Source: Actinoplanes couchii
Lineage (GTDB): Bacteria; Actinomycetota; Actinomycetes; Mycobacteriales; Micromonosporaceae
NCBI RefSeq assembly: GCF_016862075.1
Contig: NZ_BOMG01000064.1
Coordinates: forward strand, 186,001-250,000
Reading direction: 5' to 3'
DNA: 64,000 nucleotides
Under the pieces are notes generated by a model. It saw nothing but the letters and a program-made list of their open reading frames with translations, was not told where the DNA came from and ran no database searches. Shown one piece after another: positions 23,116 to 31,840 of the stretch. The translations under genes were made by a program, and so were the position numbers. Every line of letters begins with the position of its first letter. Within the stretch, counting starts at the first letter, position 1.

Positions 23116-23831
23116 CCGCGGCTCTGGAGATGACCGGAGTGTGTGCCGATCTCGGTGGCCGGCCCGTACTGCGGGATGTGGATCTTCGCCTGGAGACCGG
23201 TTTCACGGCACTGCTCGGCCCGAACGGCGCCGGCAAGACCACCCTGATGCGGGCCGCCCTCGGCCTGGTCCCGCTGCGATCAGGAACGGTCACGTCCGGC
23301 ACCACCGGCTATGTACCGCAGCGCCACGAATTCACCTGGGACTTCCCCGCCTCGGTCGAGGACGCGGTGCTCAGCGGCCTGGTTCGGCGGATCGGCCTGT
23401 TCCGCCGCCCGACCGTCGCGCACTGGCGCGCCGCCTGGGCCGCCCTGGACCAGGTCCGCCTCGGTGACCTGCGGAAACGACCCGTCGGTGAGCTGTCCGG
23501 CGGGCAGCGGCAGCGGGTGCTGGTGGCCCGGGCGCTGGTGCTGGAACCGGCGGTGCTGCTGCTGGACGAGCCGTTCACCGGTCTGGACATGCCCGCCCAG
23601 GAGACGCTGACCGAGTTGTTCACCGAGATCGCCCGGGACCGATCGGTCCTGATGGCGACCCACGATCTGGTCGCGGCGGCGTACGGCTGCGATCGATTGA
23701 TCCTCCTCAACCGCACGGTGATCGCCTGCGGCCCGCCCGCATCGCTGAAGGATCCGGGGATCTGGATGCGGACCTTCGACGTCGGCCCCGCAAGTCACCT
23801 GCTCAAAGCGCTTGATCTGGTGGAGGCCTGA
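23112..23831 (+). CDS. ABC transporter ATP-binding protein of the metal uptake system
   Basis: A 239-residue ATPase: Walker A GPNGAGKTT (about 37-45), Q-loop YVPQRHEF, signature LSGGQRQR, Walker B VLLLDEP and switch His in MATHD. It resembles ZnuC/anchored-repeat family ATPases. The GTG start overlaps the stop of the previous gene and the stop lies 1 nt before the permease GTG, so ATPase and permease are coupled. Powers import of the metal captured by the lipoprotein at 20697. Confidence 0.92.
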   Translation: MTAALEMTGVCADLGGRPVLRDVDLRLETGFTALLGPNGAGKTTLMRAALGLVPLRSGTVTSGTTGYVPQRHEFTWDFPASVEDAVLSGLVRRIGLFRRPTVAHWRAAWAALDQVRLGDLRKRPVGELSGGQRQRVLVARALVLEPAVLLLDEPFTGLDMPAQETLTELFTEIARDRSVLMATHDLVAAAYGCDRLILLNRTVIACGPPASLKDPGIWMRTFDVGPASHLLKALDLVEA

Positions 23832-23832
23832 C

Positions 23833-24684
23833 GTGTCGCCGTGGCAGTTCCTGGCCGACCTGGCCAATCCGGACCTGGCGTTCCTTCCCAAGGCGCTGAC
23901 CATCGCGGTGCTCGCCGCCGTCATGTGCGGGGTCGTCGGCTGTTACGTGGTGCTGCGTGGCATGGCGTTCATCGGTGACGCCGTCGCGCACGCGGTCTTC
24001 CCCGGCCTGGCGATCGCGTTCCTGTTCTCCGGCAGCCTGGTCCTCGGCGGCACCCTCGCCGGTGTCGTCACCGCCCTGCTGGTGACCGTTTTCGCCCAGA
24101 ACCGGCGGCTGAAGGAGGACTCGGTCATCGGGATCTTCTTCGTCGCCGCGTTCGCCCTGGGCATCGTGGTGATCTCGCGGGCGCCCGGATACGCGGGCTC
24201 GCTGCAGCAGTTCCTGTTCGGGTCGATCACCGGCATCCCCGACCGGGACCTGTACATCGTCGGCGGCACCACCGTCGGCGTGCTGCTGACCGTCTTCCTG
24301 CTGCACAAGGAGTTCGTGGCGGTCACCCTGGACCGGGAGATGGCGCGGGCCCTCGGGCTGCGGGTCTTCTGGCTCGACCTGCTGCTGTACGTGCTGGTCA
24401 CCCTCGCCGTGGTGATGGCCGTCCAGACCATCGGCAACATCCTGGTGCTGGCGCTGCTGGTCACCCCGGCCGCCACCGCCCGCCTGCTCACCGACCGGTT
24501 GCCGGTGATGATGGCCGTAGCTCCGGCGATCGGGGCCGGGTGCGCGCTGATCGGCCTCTACCTGTCCTGGTCCTGGGACCTGCCGGTCGGCGGCACCATC
24601 GTGCTGACCCTGACCGGCGCGTTCCTGCTGGCCCACCTGTTCGCCCCTCGTCACGGCGTCCTCATGCGCCTGCGCCCCTCGTGA
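23833..24684 (+). CDS. ABC-3 family metal permease
   Basis: A 283-residue integral membrane protein with about eight hydrophobic segments, including LTIAVLAAVMCGVVGCYVVL, LAIAFLFSGSLVLGGTLAG, IGIFFVAAFALGIVVIS, VLLTVFLLH, LLYVLVTLAVVMAVQ and TIGNILVLALLVTPAATARLL. GDAVAHAVFPGLAIAF and the TIGNILVLALLVTPAATA region are marks of ZnuB/TroC-type permeases. GTG at 23833 has GGAGG 6 nt upstream. It forms the transporter core with the preceding ATPase. Confidence 0.92.
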   Translation: MSPWQFLADLANPDLAFLPKALTIAVLAAVMCGVVGCYVVLRGMAFIGDAVAHAVFPGLAIAFLFSGSLVLGGTLAGVVTALLVTVFAQNRRLKEDSVIGIFFVAAFALGIVVISRAPGYAGSLQQFLFGSITGIPDRDLYIVGGTTVGVLLTVFLLHKEFVAVTLDREMARALGLRVFWLDLLLYVLVTLAVVMAVQTIGNILVLALLVTPAATARLLTDRLPVMMAVAPAIGAGCALIGLYLSWSWDLPVGGTIVLTLTGAFLLAHLFAPRHGVLMRLRPS

Positions 24685-24695
24685 AAGGCACAACA

Positions 24696-27563
24696 GTGTC
24701 CGTTTTATCCGCCCCGCGTCGCCGGGCGGCGATGCTGGCGACAGTCGTCGCCGGGACCGCCGTCGTGCTGGCCCCGGCATCCTCCGCCACCGCGGCCGAA
24801 GGGCCCGCCCCGCAACCCCGTGAACACCGGATCATCGCCGGGGTGCACACCGACGCGGTGTCCACCTTCCTCGACGACGGCAAGCTGACCCTGGCGTCGA
24901 AGGCCGACGTCGACGAGGGCAACGGCACCCGGTTCGCCTCCGGCGACATCTGGTTCCACCTGGCCGACGACGCCCAAGCGACGGTCCCAGCCGGCTACGA
25001 GTTCATCGCCCCCGCCGGCAGCCAGGTCTGGATCGCACCCGAATCCAACCCGGGGTCCGGTCGCCTGTGGCCCGGTTTCTCCACCGAGTCGATCCCGGCC
25101 GGCGCGATCGAGAACAATCAGACCACCCTCACCCTGACCGGCGTCGACGGCCCCGGCAACCTGGAACTGTTCACCGCGGCCGGATTCGGCGGAGCCAAAC
25201 GCCTGTGGTCCTCGAGTCAGGACCTCAAAACCTTTTCCGTCGGCCGTACGCACATGCATGCGAACTGGGCCTTCACCGCAGCCGGCACCTACCGCCTCGG
25301 CGTGGAAGCAGCCGTCGTTATGGGCGGTCAGCGGCAGACCGCCCGCGCCACCTACACCTTCGTGGTCGGCGACATGCCCACCGCCGCTGCCACCACCACG
25401 GCACTGACCGCGAGCGCGACCAGCGTCGTCGCCGGTGACCGGGTGCGCCTGGACGCGACGGTCGACGCCTCCGGATTTGTCGAGTTCCTGGACGGCACGA
25501 CCGTTCTCGGGCACACCGAGGTCACCGCCGGACGGGCCACCTTCGAGACCACCACGCTGCCGCTGGGCCGCCGGGAACTGACCGCCCGGTTCGTGCCGCA
25601 CGTCCTCAACGACTTCACCCGCTCGGTCTCCGCGCCGGTTGTTGTCACGGTCACCGAGAAGCCCGGCGGCGAGGTGTTCGCCATCACCGGTCTCGCCGAC
25701 CGGTATCAGGCGGGGCAGATCATCGACCTGGGGATCACCGGCGCGACCGCCGGAGACGGCGACACCTGGCGATGGCTGGTCCGGCCAGCCGGGCTGACCA
25801 GCGACTATCTCGCCCTTCGTGGCGACCGGTACACCCGGGACGCCACCGTGGCGATGCACGGCTCCCAGATCAAGGTGCAGCTACGCAGCGCGGACGGCAA
25901 GACCTTGCAGGAGACCGGTTACCACCCGATCACCGTGGACGGGCCCAACGTCGGCACCGGCGAGCCGGTCACGGTCACCGGCATGCGCGACTCCTACCAC
26001 CTCGGCGATCCGGTACGGGTCACGGTCACGCACCGGCCCCTCGCCGCCGGGGAGACCGGCCGCTGGGCGAACCGGCTCGTCCCGATCGGCGCCGTGTGGA
26101 ACCCGGCCAGCGAGTGGTCCCAGCCGAAGCCGGTTCCGGGTGTGCCCACCGATCACTTCCTGGACACGTCCTGGATCAACCAGTACGAATGGGCGTACGA
26201 AATAGTCGGTCCTGATGGTGTCGTGGTGGGCCGTTCCGCCGCGCACAGCGCCGCCATCACCAACCGGGAGTTGCTGCTGTCCGGAATCCGCACCGTCTAC
26301 CGAGTCGGCGACACCCTGCGCGCCGAGTCCGAGCTGTATCCGGCCCGCGACGGCGTCACCTACCAGTGGAGTCTCACCGACCCGATCCCCGGCGCCACCT
26401 CGTCCTCGCTGGAGCTGCCGGTCACCGCGGACCTCGACGGGCAGACCCTCTTCCTGACCACCACCGACGCCGACACCGGATACACCATCGGATGGGCCCA
26501 GCAGAAGCTGCGGGTCACCGACGCCGCACCCGGCGAGCAGCAGGTGTTCCTGGATTCGCTGTCCGGCCATTACCACCAGGGCAACACGATCCGCCTGTCG
26601 GCGGCCGCCGACCCGGTGGCCGGCGACACCGACACCTACCGCTGGTGGTGGAAACGCCCCGACCAGGGCGACTTCGTGGCGATCGACGAGGCCACCGCCG
26701 CCGTGCACGAGGTCCGGGCCGAGCAGGCGCTGGACGGCACCCTGGTGAAGGCCGATCTGCTGTCCGCCGCCGGTGACGTCCTGGCCACCAGCGAGCCGGC
26801 GACCATCCACGTCGACGACCACGGTGCCGCGCCCCAGCAGAAGGTGGCCATCGAACAGACCGGCGACCGGGTGACCGCCACGGTGAACCCGGCGTCGGTG
26901 CTGACCCGATGGGAATGGCACGTCCAGCGACAAGGCGCGGAGACGGCCTCCCCGGTCGCCGGTCAGCGGGAGGCGTCTCTGCAACTGTCCGCAGCGGACG
27001 ACGGAGCGACGGTCTTCGCCCGACTGACCTTCGACGACGGCCGGAAATACGTGGAGTCCGCCCCTCTGCAGGTGGTGGCACCGCCGCCGGGCGGCGATGC
27101 CGCCAAGACGGTGACCGCGACGATCAGCGAGGCCGAGGGCGCGCTGGTGATGAGCGTGGCGGTGGCCGACCGATCGGTGATCCTGCCGGCGGCCGTCCTC
27201 AACGGCACCGGCGACCGCTGGGAGAGCACCGGCACCCTGCGGCCGGTGACGATCACCGATACCCGTACCGAAAAGCCGGGTTGGACCGCCTCGGGCCAGA
27301 TACCGAACGGCTTTCGTACCGAAAAAGGTCAGTCCTTCCCCGGCAGCCACCTCACCTGGACCCCGAAGGTGGTGGCCCAGGGCGACACCCAGGGCGTGAC
27401 GACGGGCCCGATCGCTGATCTCGGAACCAGCGCGGCGCTGGCAACCTCCGCGCCCGGATCCGGCCGGGGCACCGCCCAGCTGGACGCCGGCCTGACGCTG
27501 AGCGTGCCGACCGACACCGAACCGGGCGTCTACACCGGAACCCTGACCCTGACCGCCCTCTGA
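24696..27563 (+). CDS. Large secreted repeat protein: anchored-repeat, Ig-like domains, WxL-like end
   Basis: A 955-residue secreted protein. A signal peptide ends near 38 (SSATAAEGP). One anchored-repeat domain (about 45-235) has VHTDAVSTFLDDGKL, YEFIAPAGSQVWIAPE, LWPGFST, GPGNLELF, THMHANWAF, YTFVVGD. An Ig-like domain of Big_3-like type follows (TALTASATSVVAGDRVRLDA...LPLGRRELTARF), then several Ig/PKD-like repeats each beginning VxITGLxDxYxxG. The final 155 residues are the same WxL-like domain as in 15284, ending GVYTGTLTLTAL. It corresponds to the ABC-transporter-associated repeat protein of such loci. No TM or sortase signal, so wall binding through the WxL-like end is inferred. It is last in the run. 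Confidence 0.85.
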   Translation: MSVLSAPRRRAAMLATVVAGTAVVLAPASSATAAEGPAPQPREHRIIAGVHTDAVSTFLDDGKLTLASKADVDEGNGTRFASGDIWFHLADDAQATVPAGYEFIAPAGSQVWIAPESNPGSGRLWPGFSTESIPAGAIENNQTTLTLTGVDGPGNLELFTAAGFGGAKRLWSSSQDLKTFSVGRTHMHANWAFTAAGTYRLGVEAAVVMGGQRQTARATYTFVVGDMPTAAATTTALTASATSVVAGDRVRLDATVDASGFVEFLDGTTVLGHTEVTAGRATFETTTLPLGRRELTARFVPHVLNDFTRSVSAPVVVTVTEKPGGEVFAITGLADRYQAGQIIDLGITGATAGDGDTWRWLVRPAGLTSDYLALRGDRYTRDATVAMHGSQIKVQLRSADGKTLQETGYHPITVDGPNVGTGEPVTVTGMRDSYHLGDPVRVTVTHRPLAAGETGRWANRLVPIGAVWNPASEWSQPKPVPGVPTDHFLDTSWINQYEWAYEIVGPDGVVVGRSAAHSAAITNRELLLSGIRTVYRVGDTLRAESELYPARDGVTYQWSLTDPIPGATSSSLELPVTADLDGQTLFLTTTDADTGYTIGWAQQKLRVTDAAPGEQQVFLDSLSGHYHQGNTIRLSAAADPVAGDTDTYRWWWKRPDQGDFVAIDEATAAVHEVRAEQALDGTLVKADLLSAAGDVLATSEPATIHVDDHGAAPQQKVAIEQTGDRVTATVNPASVLTRWEWHVQRQGAETASPVAGQREASLQLSAADDGATVFARLTFDDGRKYVESAPLQVVAPPPGGDAAKTVTATISEAEGALVMSVAVADRSVILPAAVLNGTGDRWESTGTLRPVTITDTRTEKPGWTASGQIPNGFRTEKGQSFPGSHLTWTPKVVAQGDTQGVTTGPIADLGTSAALATSAPGSGRGTAQLDAGLTLSVPTDTEPGVYTGTLTLTAL

Positions 27564-27585
27564 CCGTGCCGCGGTGGAGGGCGTC

Positions 27586-29514
27586 TCAGCCCTTCACCGC
27601 GCCGGCGGTCAGGCCCTCGGTGAGGAAGCGCTGGCCGAAGGCGTACATGACCACCACCGGGATGCTGACCAGCAGGGACGCGGCGGCGAGCTGGCCCTGT
27701 GGGACCACGTCGCCGGCGATCATCGACTGCATGCCGACCGGCAGGGTCTTGTACTCGTCCTTGGTGATGAACACGAAGGCGAACAGGAATTCGTTCCACG
27801 CGTTGGTCAGGGTGAACAGGGCGACCGCCAGCAGCCCCGGTTTCGCCAGCGGCAGCACCACCCGCCGGAACGCCTGGAAGCGGGTGCTGCCGTCGACCAG
27901 GGCGGCCTCCTCCAGGTCGACCGGGATCGACGCGAAGTAGCCGGTCAGCAGCCAGGTGGCGAACGGCAGCGTGAACGTCGGATAGGTCAGCACCAGCGAC
28001 CACAGCGAATCGGTGAGCCGGGTCTGGATGAGCAGCTGGTACAGCGGGATGAACAGCAGCGCGCCGGGCATCACGTAGGTGAGCAGCACGGTCACGGTGA
28101 AACCCTGGGCGCCGCGGAACCGGAGCCGGGCCAGGGCGTATCCGCCGAGGGCGGCGCAGATCAGGGCCACCGTGGTGGACGCGGCCGACACCATCAGGGT
28201 GTTGAGGTACCACTGGCCGAACGGCTGGTTGGCGAAGAGCCCGGTGAACTGTTCCAGGGTCCACGGGGTCGGCCACAGGTCGCTGTCGCGCATGACGACC
28301 TGGTTCTCCGATTTGAACGCGGTGACCGCGATCCAGTAGATCGGGCCGAGCACGAAGGCGAGCAGGCCGGCCAGGGCCAGGTAGGTGACCCGGCCGATCA
28401 CGACGACGAGCAGCAGGATCACCGAGAGGACGACCGCGGCCCGCCAGAAGATCCCCGGGTTCGCCCAGAACAGCAGGCCGGTGAGCACCGCGGTGAGGAC
28501 CCAGGGCAGACCCCTGATTCTTCGGTACGGCCGGGCCGGCCCGTCCTCACGCAGCAGCCGGACCAGGAAGAACACCAGGCCCGCGATGATCGGCAGCATG
28601 ACCAGGGTGGCGGCGGCGCCCGCACCGTACTGGAGTTGCAGGATCGCCTTCGAGTACGCGACCAGCACGTACGGCGCGGTCACGTCCCCCGGCCCGCCCT
28701 GGGTGAGCAGCCAGATCAGGTCGAAGTTGTTGAACGTCCAGATCGAGGACAGGGTGACCGTGACGGTGATGACGTGGCGCAGCCCGGGCAGCGTGACGAA
28801 CCGGAACTGCTGCCAGGTGGAGGCGCCGTCGATGGTGGCCGCCTCGTAGAGTTCGGCGGGGATCGCCTTCAGCCCGGCGAGGAAGCAGACGGTGAAGAAC
28901 GGCACCCCCTTCCACACGTTGACCAGGATCACCGAGGGCATGGCCAGTTCCGGGTCGGACAGCCAGCCGGCCGGCCAGCTGTCGACCAGTTGCAGGTTCG
29001 CCAGCAGGGGGCCGATGCCGGAGCTGGTGAGCAGGGTGTTGACGCTGCCGAAGATCGGGTCGAGCAGGGAGCGCCAGCTGAACGCGGTGACCACGGTCGG
29101 CACCACCCACGGGATCAGCAGCAGCCCGGTCAGCAGGGCCCGCCCACGGCGCAGCCGGTGCAGGAGCAGGGCCGCGGCCAGGCCGAGGACCACCTTGAAC
29201 ACTTCGGCGTACGCGGTGAAGACGAACGAGTTCACCACGCCGGTCCGGAACTGCTGGTCGCCGGCGAGCGCGGTGTAGTTGTCGAGCCCGACGAACACGC
29301 TCTCGGCGCCGTGCCGTTCGGTGGTGCTGGTGAACATCGACTGGACGATCGGCACCAGCACGAGGGCGCCGACGAGCAGGGCGGTGGGCGTCAGGAAGAC
29401 GGCCGCGAGCCGCCAGTCCCGGCCCAGCCTGCGCTGGACCGGGGTGAGGGAACCGGGCCCCGGTGGCGACGTCCCCTTCGCCACCGGGACCGGTCCGGTG
29501 CGGAGTGAGGTCAC
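27586..29514 (-). CDS. Fused sugar ABC permease (MalF-like plus MalG-like modules)
   Basis: A 642-residue protein holding both permease subunits usually encoded separately. Module 1 (about 1-330) has ELYEAATIDGASTWQQF, the EAA loop that contacts the ATPase, preceded by MalF-like segments. Two extra hydrophobic segments bridge to module 2 (about 400-642), which has its own EAA loop VDLEEAALVDGSTRFQAF and the MalG-like ending FGQRFLTEGLTAGAVKG. The GTG start overlaps the stop of the binding-protein gene. No ATPase gene is present, so a shared MsiK-type ATPase is likely. No in-frame stop or shift is visible at the junction, so this is a true single frame. Confidence 0.88.
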   Translation of the reverse strand: MTSLRTGPVPVAKGTSPPGPGSLTPVQRRLGRDWRLAAVFLTPTALLVGALVLVPIVQSMFTSTTERHGAESVFVGLDNYTALAGDQQFRTGVVNSFVFTAYAEVFKVVLGLAAALLLHRLRRGRALLTGLLLIPWVVPTVVTAFSWRSLLDPIFGSVNTLLTSSGIGPLLANLQLVDSWPAGWLSDPELAMPSVILVNVWKGVPFFTVCFLAGLKAIPAELYEAATIDGASTWQQFRFVTLPGLRHVITVTVTLSSIWTFNNFDLIWLLTQGGPGDVTAPYVLVAYSKAILQLQYGAGAAATLVMLPIIAGLVFFLVRLLREDGPARPYRRIRGLPWVLTAVLTGLLFWANPGIFWRAAVVLSVILLLVVVIGRVTYLALAGLLAFVLGPIYWIAVTAFKSENQVVMRDSDLWPTPWTLEQFTGLFANQPFGQWYLNTLMVSAASTTVALICAALGGYALARLRFRGAQGFTVTVLLTYVMPGALLFIPLYQLLIQTRLTDSLWSLVLTYPTFTLPFATWLLTGYFASIPVDLEEAALVDGSTRFQAFRRVVLPLAKPGLLAVALFTLTNAWNEFLFAFVFITKDEYKTLPVGMQSMIAGDVVPQGQLAAASLLVSIPVVVMYAFGQRFLTEGLTAGAVKG

Positions 29515-30923
29515 TGCGGCAGCCCCTGCTGGGTGAAGATCTGCACCATCTTGGCGTGTGCGTCCTTGACCGCCTGCGCGGGCGCCGCACCCTGCACGAC
29601 CTGCTGCATCATGTCGGTCATCACGTAGGCGGCGACCACCGCCTGCTGTCCGGCGCTGGCCTTCTGCGGGAAGCTCAGGCCGTTCTTGGTCGCCAGTGGC
29701 AGCGGCTGCTGCGACATGGTGCGCAGCATCGGGAACGCCGGGTCGCCGCCGGCGAAGAACGGGTCGTCGTCCCACACCTTCTGCCAGGCGGGCATCACCA
29801 GGCCGGGCGCCTCCTTGGCGACGCCGACCAGGGCGGGCGCGGTGATCAGGTACTGGGCGAGCAACCGGGCGAGGGCGCCGTTCTTGGCGCCCTTGAACAC
29901 CACGAAGCCCTGGGACTGGCCGAGCAGCAGCGACTTGTCGGTGGCCGGGCCGGTGCAGTCGGAGAAGACGTGCGTGTTGGCGTACACCGGATTCTTCTTG
30001 GTCTTGGAGTCGGCGTAGACGCTGAAGCTGTTGCGGGTGTAGCCGAGGACTCCGGCCAGCCAGTTCTCGTTGTTGCTGGTGTCGGTCCAGCTGTCCACGC
30101 CGGGCGGCAGCATGGGTTTGTACTTGGCGTTGGTGTAGATGTCGCCGAGGAAGGTGACCGCCTGCACGGTCTCCGGGGAGTCGAAGGTGACCTTGCGGCC
30201 GTCGTTGGAGGCCACCGCCCCGCCGTACGAGTTGATCAACGCCTCGATCATGCCGTTGCCGTCGCCGGAGCGGTTGACGGTCATGCCCCAGCCGAAGCGA
30301 CGTTTGCCCGGGTCGGAGATCGCCAGGCAGACGTCGCGCAGCTCCTCCCAGGTGTAGGCGTCCTTCGGCGTGATGCCCTTGTCCTGCATCCAGTCCTTGC
30401 GCAGGAACGAGCCGATGCCGATGAAGTGGTAAGGGATGGCGTACCACTTGCCGTCGAAGACGCAGAAGTTCTTGGCCTCGGCGCAGGGTTCGCCGTACAC
30501 CGCGGTCAGTGCCGTGACGACCTCGGTCACGTCCTCCAGGTCGCCCAGCGCATGGAACTGCGCGATGAACCGGGAGTCGGTCATGAACGCCATGTCGCGG
30601 GCCACGCCGCCCTTGACCTCGGCGTCGATCTTGGCGACGACGTCACCGGCGTCCGCCTGGACCAGGCTGTTCTCCACCGTGGTCCCGGTGGCCTCGGCGA
30701 ATTTCCGGATCGAGGCGTCGAGCCTCTCGTTGGCCGCCGTCGAGTACAGCTTCTGCGACAGCAGGCCCATCGTGGAGCCTTTCAGCGCCGTGGCGGCGTC
30801 GAGCAGTTCCTTCGGCACCTCGGCTGCGACCTTGGGTGGCGCTTCGGTGCCGCCGCCGCACGCGGCCAGCCCGGCCGCGCCGAGGACTCCCGCGCCGATC
30901 CCCAGGAAGTTGCGTCTCTCCAT
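29511..30923 (-). CDS. Extracellular sugar-binding lipoprotein
   Basis: A 470-residue solute-binding protein of the family 1 type. The start MERRNFLGIGAGVLGAAG resembles a twin-arginine/lipoprotein signal ending in the lipobox LAAC. The mature part has FAEATGTTVENSLVQADAGD, KWYAIPYHFIGIG, and late AYVMTDMMQQVVQGA. It is first of the two-gene transport operon. Two tandem palindromes 18-50 nt upstream are likely operators for the IclR regulator. The ligand is probably an oligosaccharide or sugar acid, given the neighbouring FAH and Gfo/Idh genes (inference). Confidence 0.9.
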   Translation of the reverse strand: MERRNFLGIGAGVLGAAGLAACGGGTEAPPKVAAEVPKELLDAATALKGSTMGLLSQKLYSTAANERLDASIRKFAEATGTTVENSLVQADAGDVVAKIDAEVKGGVARDMAFMTDSRFIAQFHALGDLEDVTEVVTALTAVYGEPCAEAKNFCVFDGKWYAIPYHFIGIGSFLRKDWMQDKGITPKDAYTWEELRDVCLAISDPGKRRFGWGMTVNRSGDGNGMIEALINSYGGAVASNDGRKVTFDSPETVQAVTFLGDIYTNAKYKPMLPPGVDSWTDTSNNENWLAGVLGYTRNSFSVYADSKTKKNPVYANTHVFSDCTGPATDKSLLLGQSQGFVVFKGAKNGALARLLAQYLITAPALVGVAKEAPGLVMPAWQKVWDDDPFFAGGDPAFPMLRTMSQQPLPLATKNGLSFPQKASAGQQAVVAAYVMTDMMQQVVQGAAPAQAVKDAHAKMVQIFTQQGLPQ

Positions 30924-30940
30924 GTCCGCTCACCCCTATG

Positions 30941-30973
30941 TTCGATATTTCGAACGTGGTTCGATATACCGAA
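30941..30973. promoter_or_regulatory. Two tandem palindromes, probable IclR operator
   Basis: TTCGATATTTCGAA and TTCGATATACCGAA are separated by 5 nt, giving a 19-bp spacing centre to centre. They lie immediately upstream of the binding-protein gene. IclR-family tetramers often bind paired palindromes like these. This is the only AT-rich operator-like site in the locus. Confidence 0.65.
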
Positions 30974-31036
30974 CCAGGTGGACGCGACGCTAAAGCAGAA
31001 CCGAGAAAGGTGTCAATGTTTCGAGCCGATGGCGAA

Positions 31037-31795
31037 TTATCGATGGCCCAGACGGCGGGACAGCACCGCCGCACCCTCACGGACCAACCCGGTCCACTCC
31101 TGCGGCGACTGCGGGGTCCAACGGATCATCGGCGCCGACACGCTCATCGCGGCGATGACCGCTCCGGAATGGTCCCGGACCGCGGCGCCCACACACCGCA
31201 TCGCCGTGTCCGACTCCCCGACATCGTCCGCCACACCCTCGGCGCGGACCCGCTCCAGATGCGCCCGCAGCCGGTCCGGCTCGGTGATGCTGGCCGGCGT
31301 CATACCGACCAGAGGACCCTTCGCCAGTACGGCGTCCAGGCCGGACCGATCAAGACCGGCCAGCAGAACCTTGCCGACCGCCGTACAGTGCGCGGGCAAC
31401 CGGCGACCCACCGCCGACACCATCCGGACCGGGTGCGTGCTGTCCACCTTGACCAGGTAGATGACGTCGGCGCCGTCCAGCACGGCCACATGGACCGCCT
31501 CGTCACAGGCCGCCGCCAGGTCCCGCGCCACGATCTGCGCCTCCCGGACCAGATCCAGCCGCCCGGCGAACGCCGAACCCAGCTGGAACAGCGGCATGCC
31601 CAGCCGGTACCGCACCGGCTGACCCGGGACCACGATCAGGTACGCCCGCTCCACCAGCGTCACCAGCAGCTCGTGCACGGTGGTCCGGGGCAGGTCGAGC
31701 CGCTCGATCACCTCACGGGCCGACAGCTCCGGCCGCTCCAGGAACAGCTCGAGGATGTCGAGCGCGCGGATGACCGCCGGTACCACACGGGCCAC
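31037..31795 (-). CDS. IclR-family transcriptional regulator
   Basis: A 252-residue regulator. The N-terminal winged helix (about residues 1-65) has LDILELFLERPELSAREVIERLDLPRTTVHELLVTLVERAYL (in pieces). The C-terminal IclR effector domain (about 75-250) has VHVAVLDGADVIYLVKVDS, LPAHCTAVGKVLLAGLD and VGAAVRDHSGAVIAAMSVSAP. GTG at 31795 was chosen because AAAGGA lies 8 nt upstream; the alternative is 31819. It stands between the transport operon (same strand, downstream) and the catabolic operon (divergent). It probably represses both until the sugar or its product binds. Confidence 0.88.
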   Translation of the reverse strand: MARVVPAVIRALDILELFLERPELSAREVIERLDLPRTTVHELLVTLVERAYLIVVPGQPVRYRLGMPLFQLGSAFAGRLDLVREAQIVARDLAAACDEAVHVAVLDGADVIYLVKVDSTHPVRMVSAVGRRLPAHCTAVGKVLLAGLDRSGLDAVLAKGPLVGMTPASITEPDRLRAHLERVRAEGVADDVGESDTAMRCVGAAVRDHSGAVIAAMSVSAPMIRWTPQSPQEWTGLVREGAAVLSRRLGHR

Positions 31796-31840
31796 GTCGA
31801 TAGTCCTTTCGATCTCCACCCCAGGTTAACGGAGGCTCCT

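Noticed and set aside
27574..29508. 644-codon open frame on the plus strand
   Set aside because: Antisense to the fused permease, low-complexity Gln/Gly/Arg/Asp composition, no domain. A GC-rich shadow.
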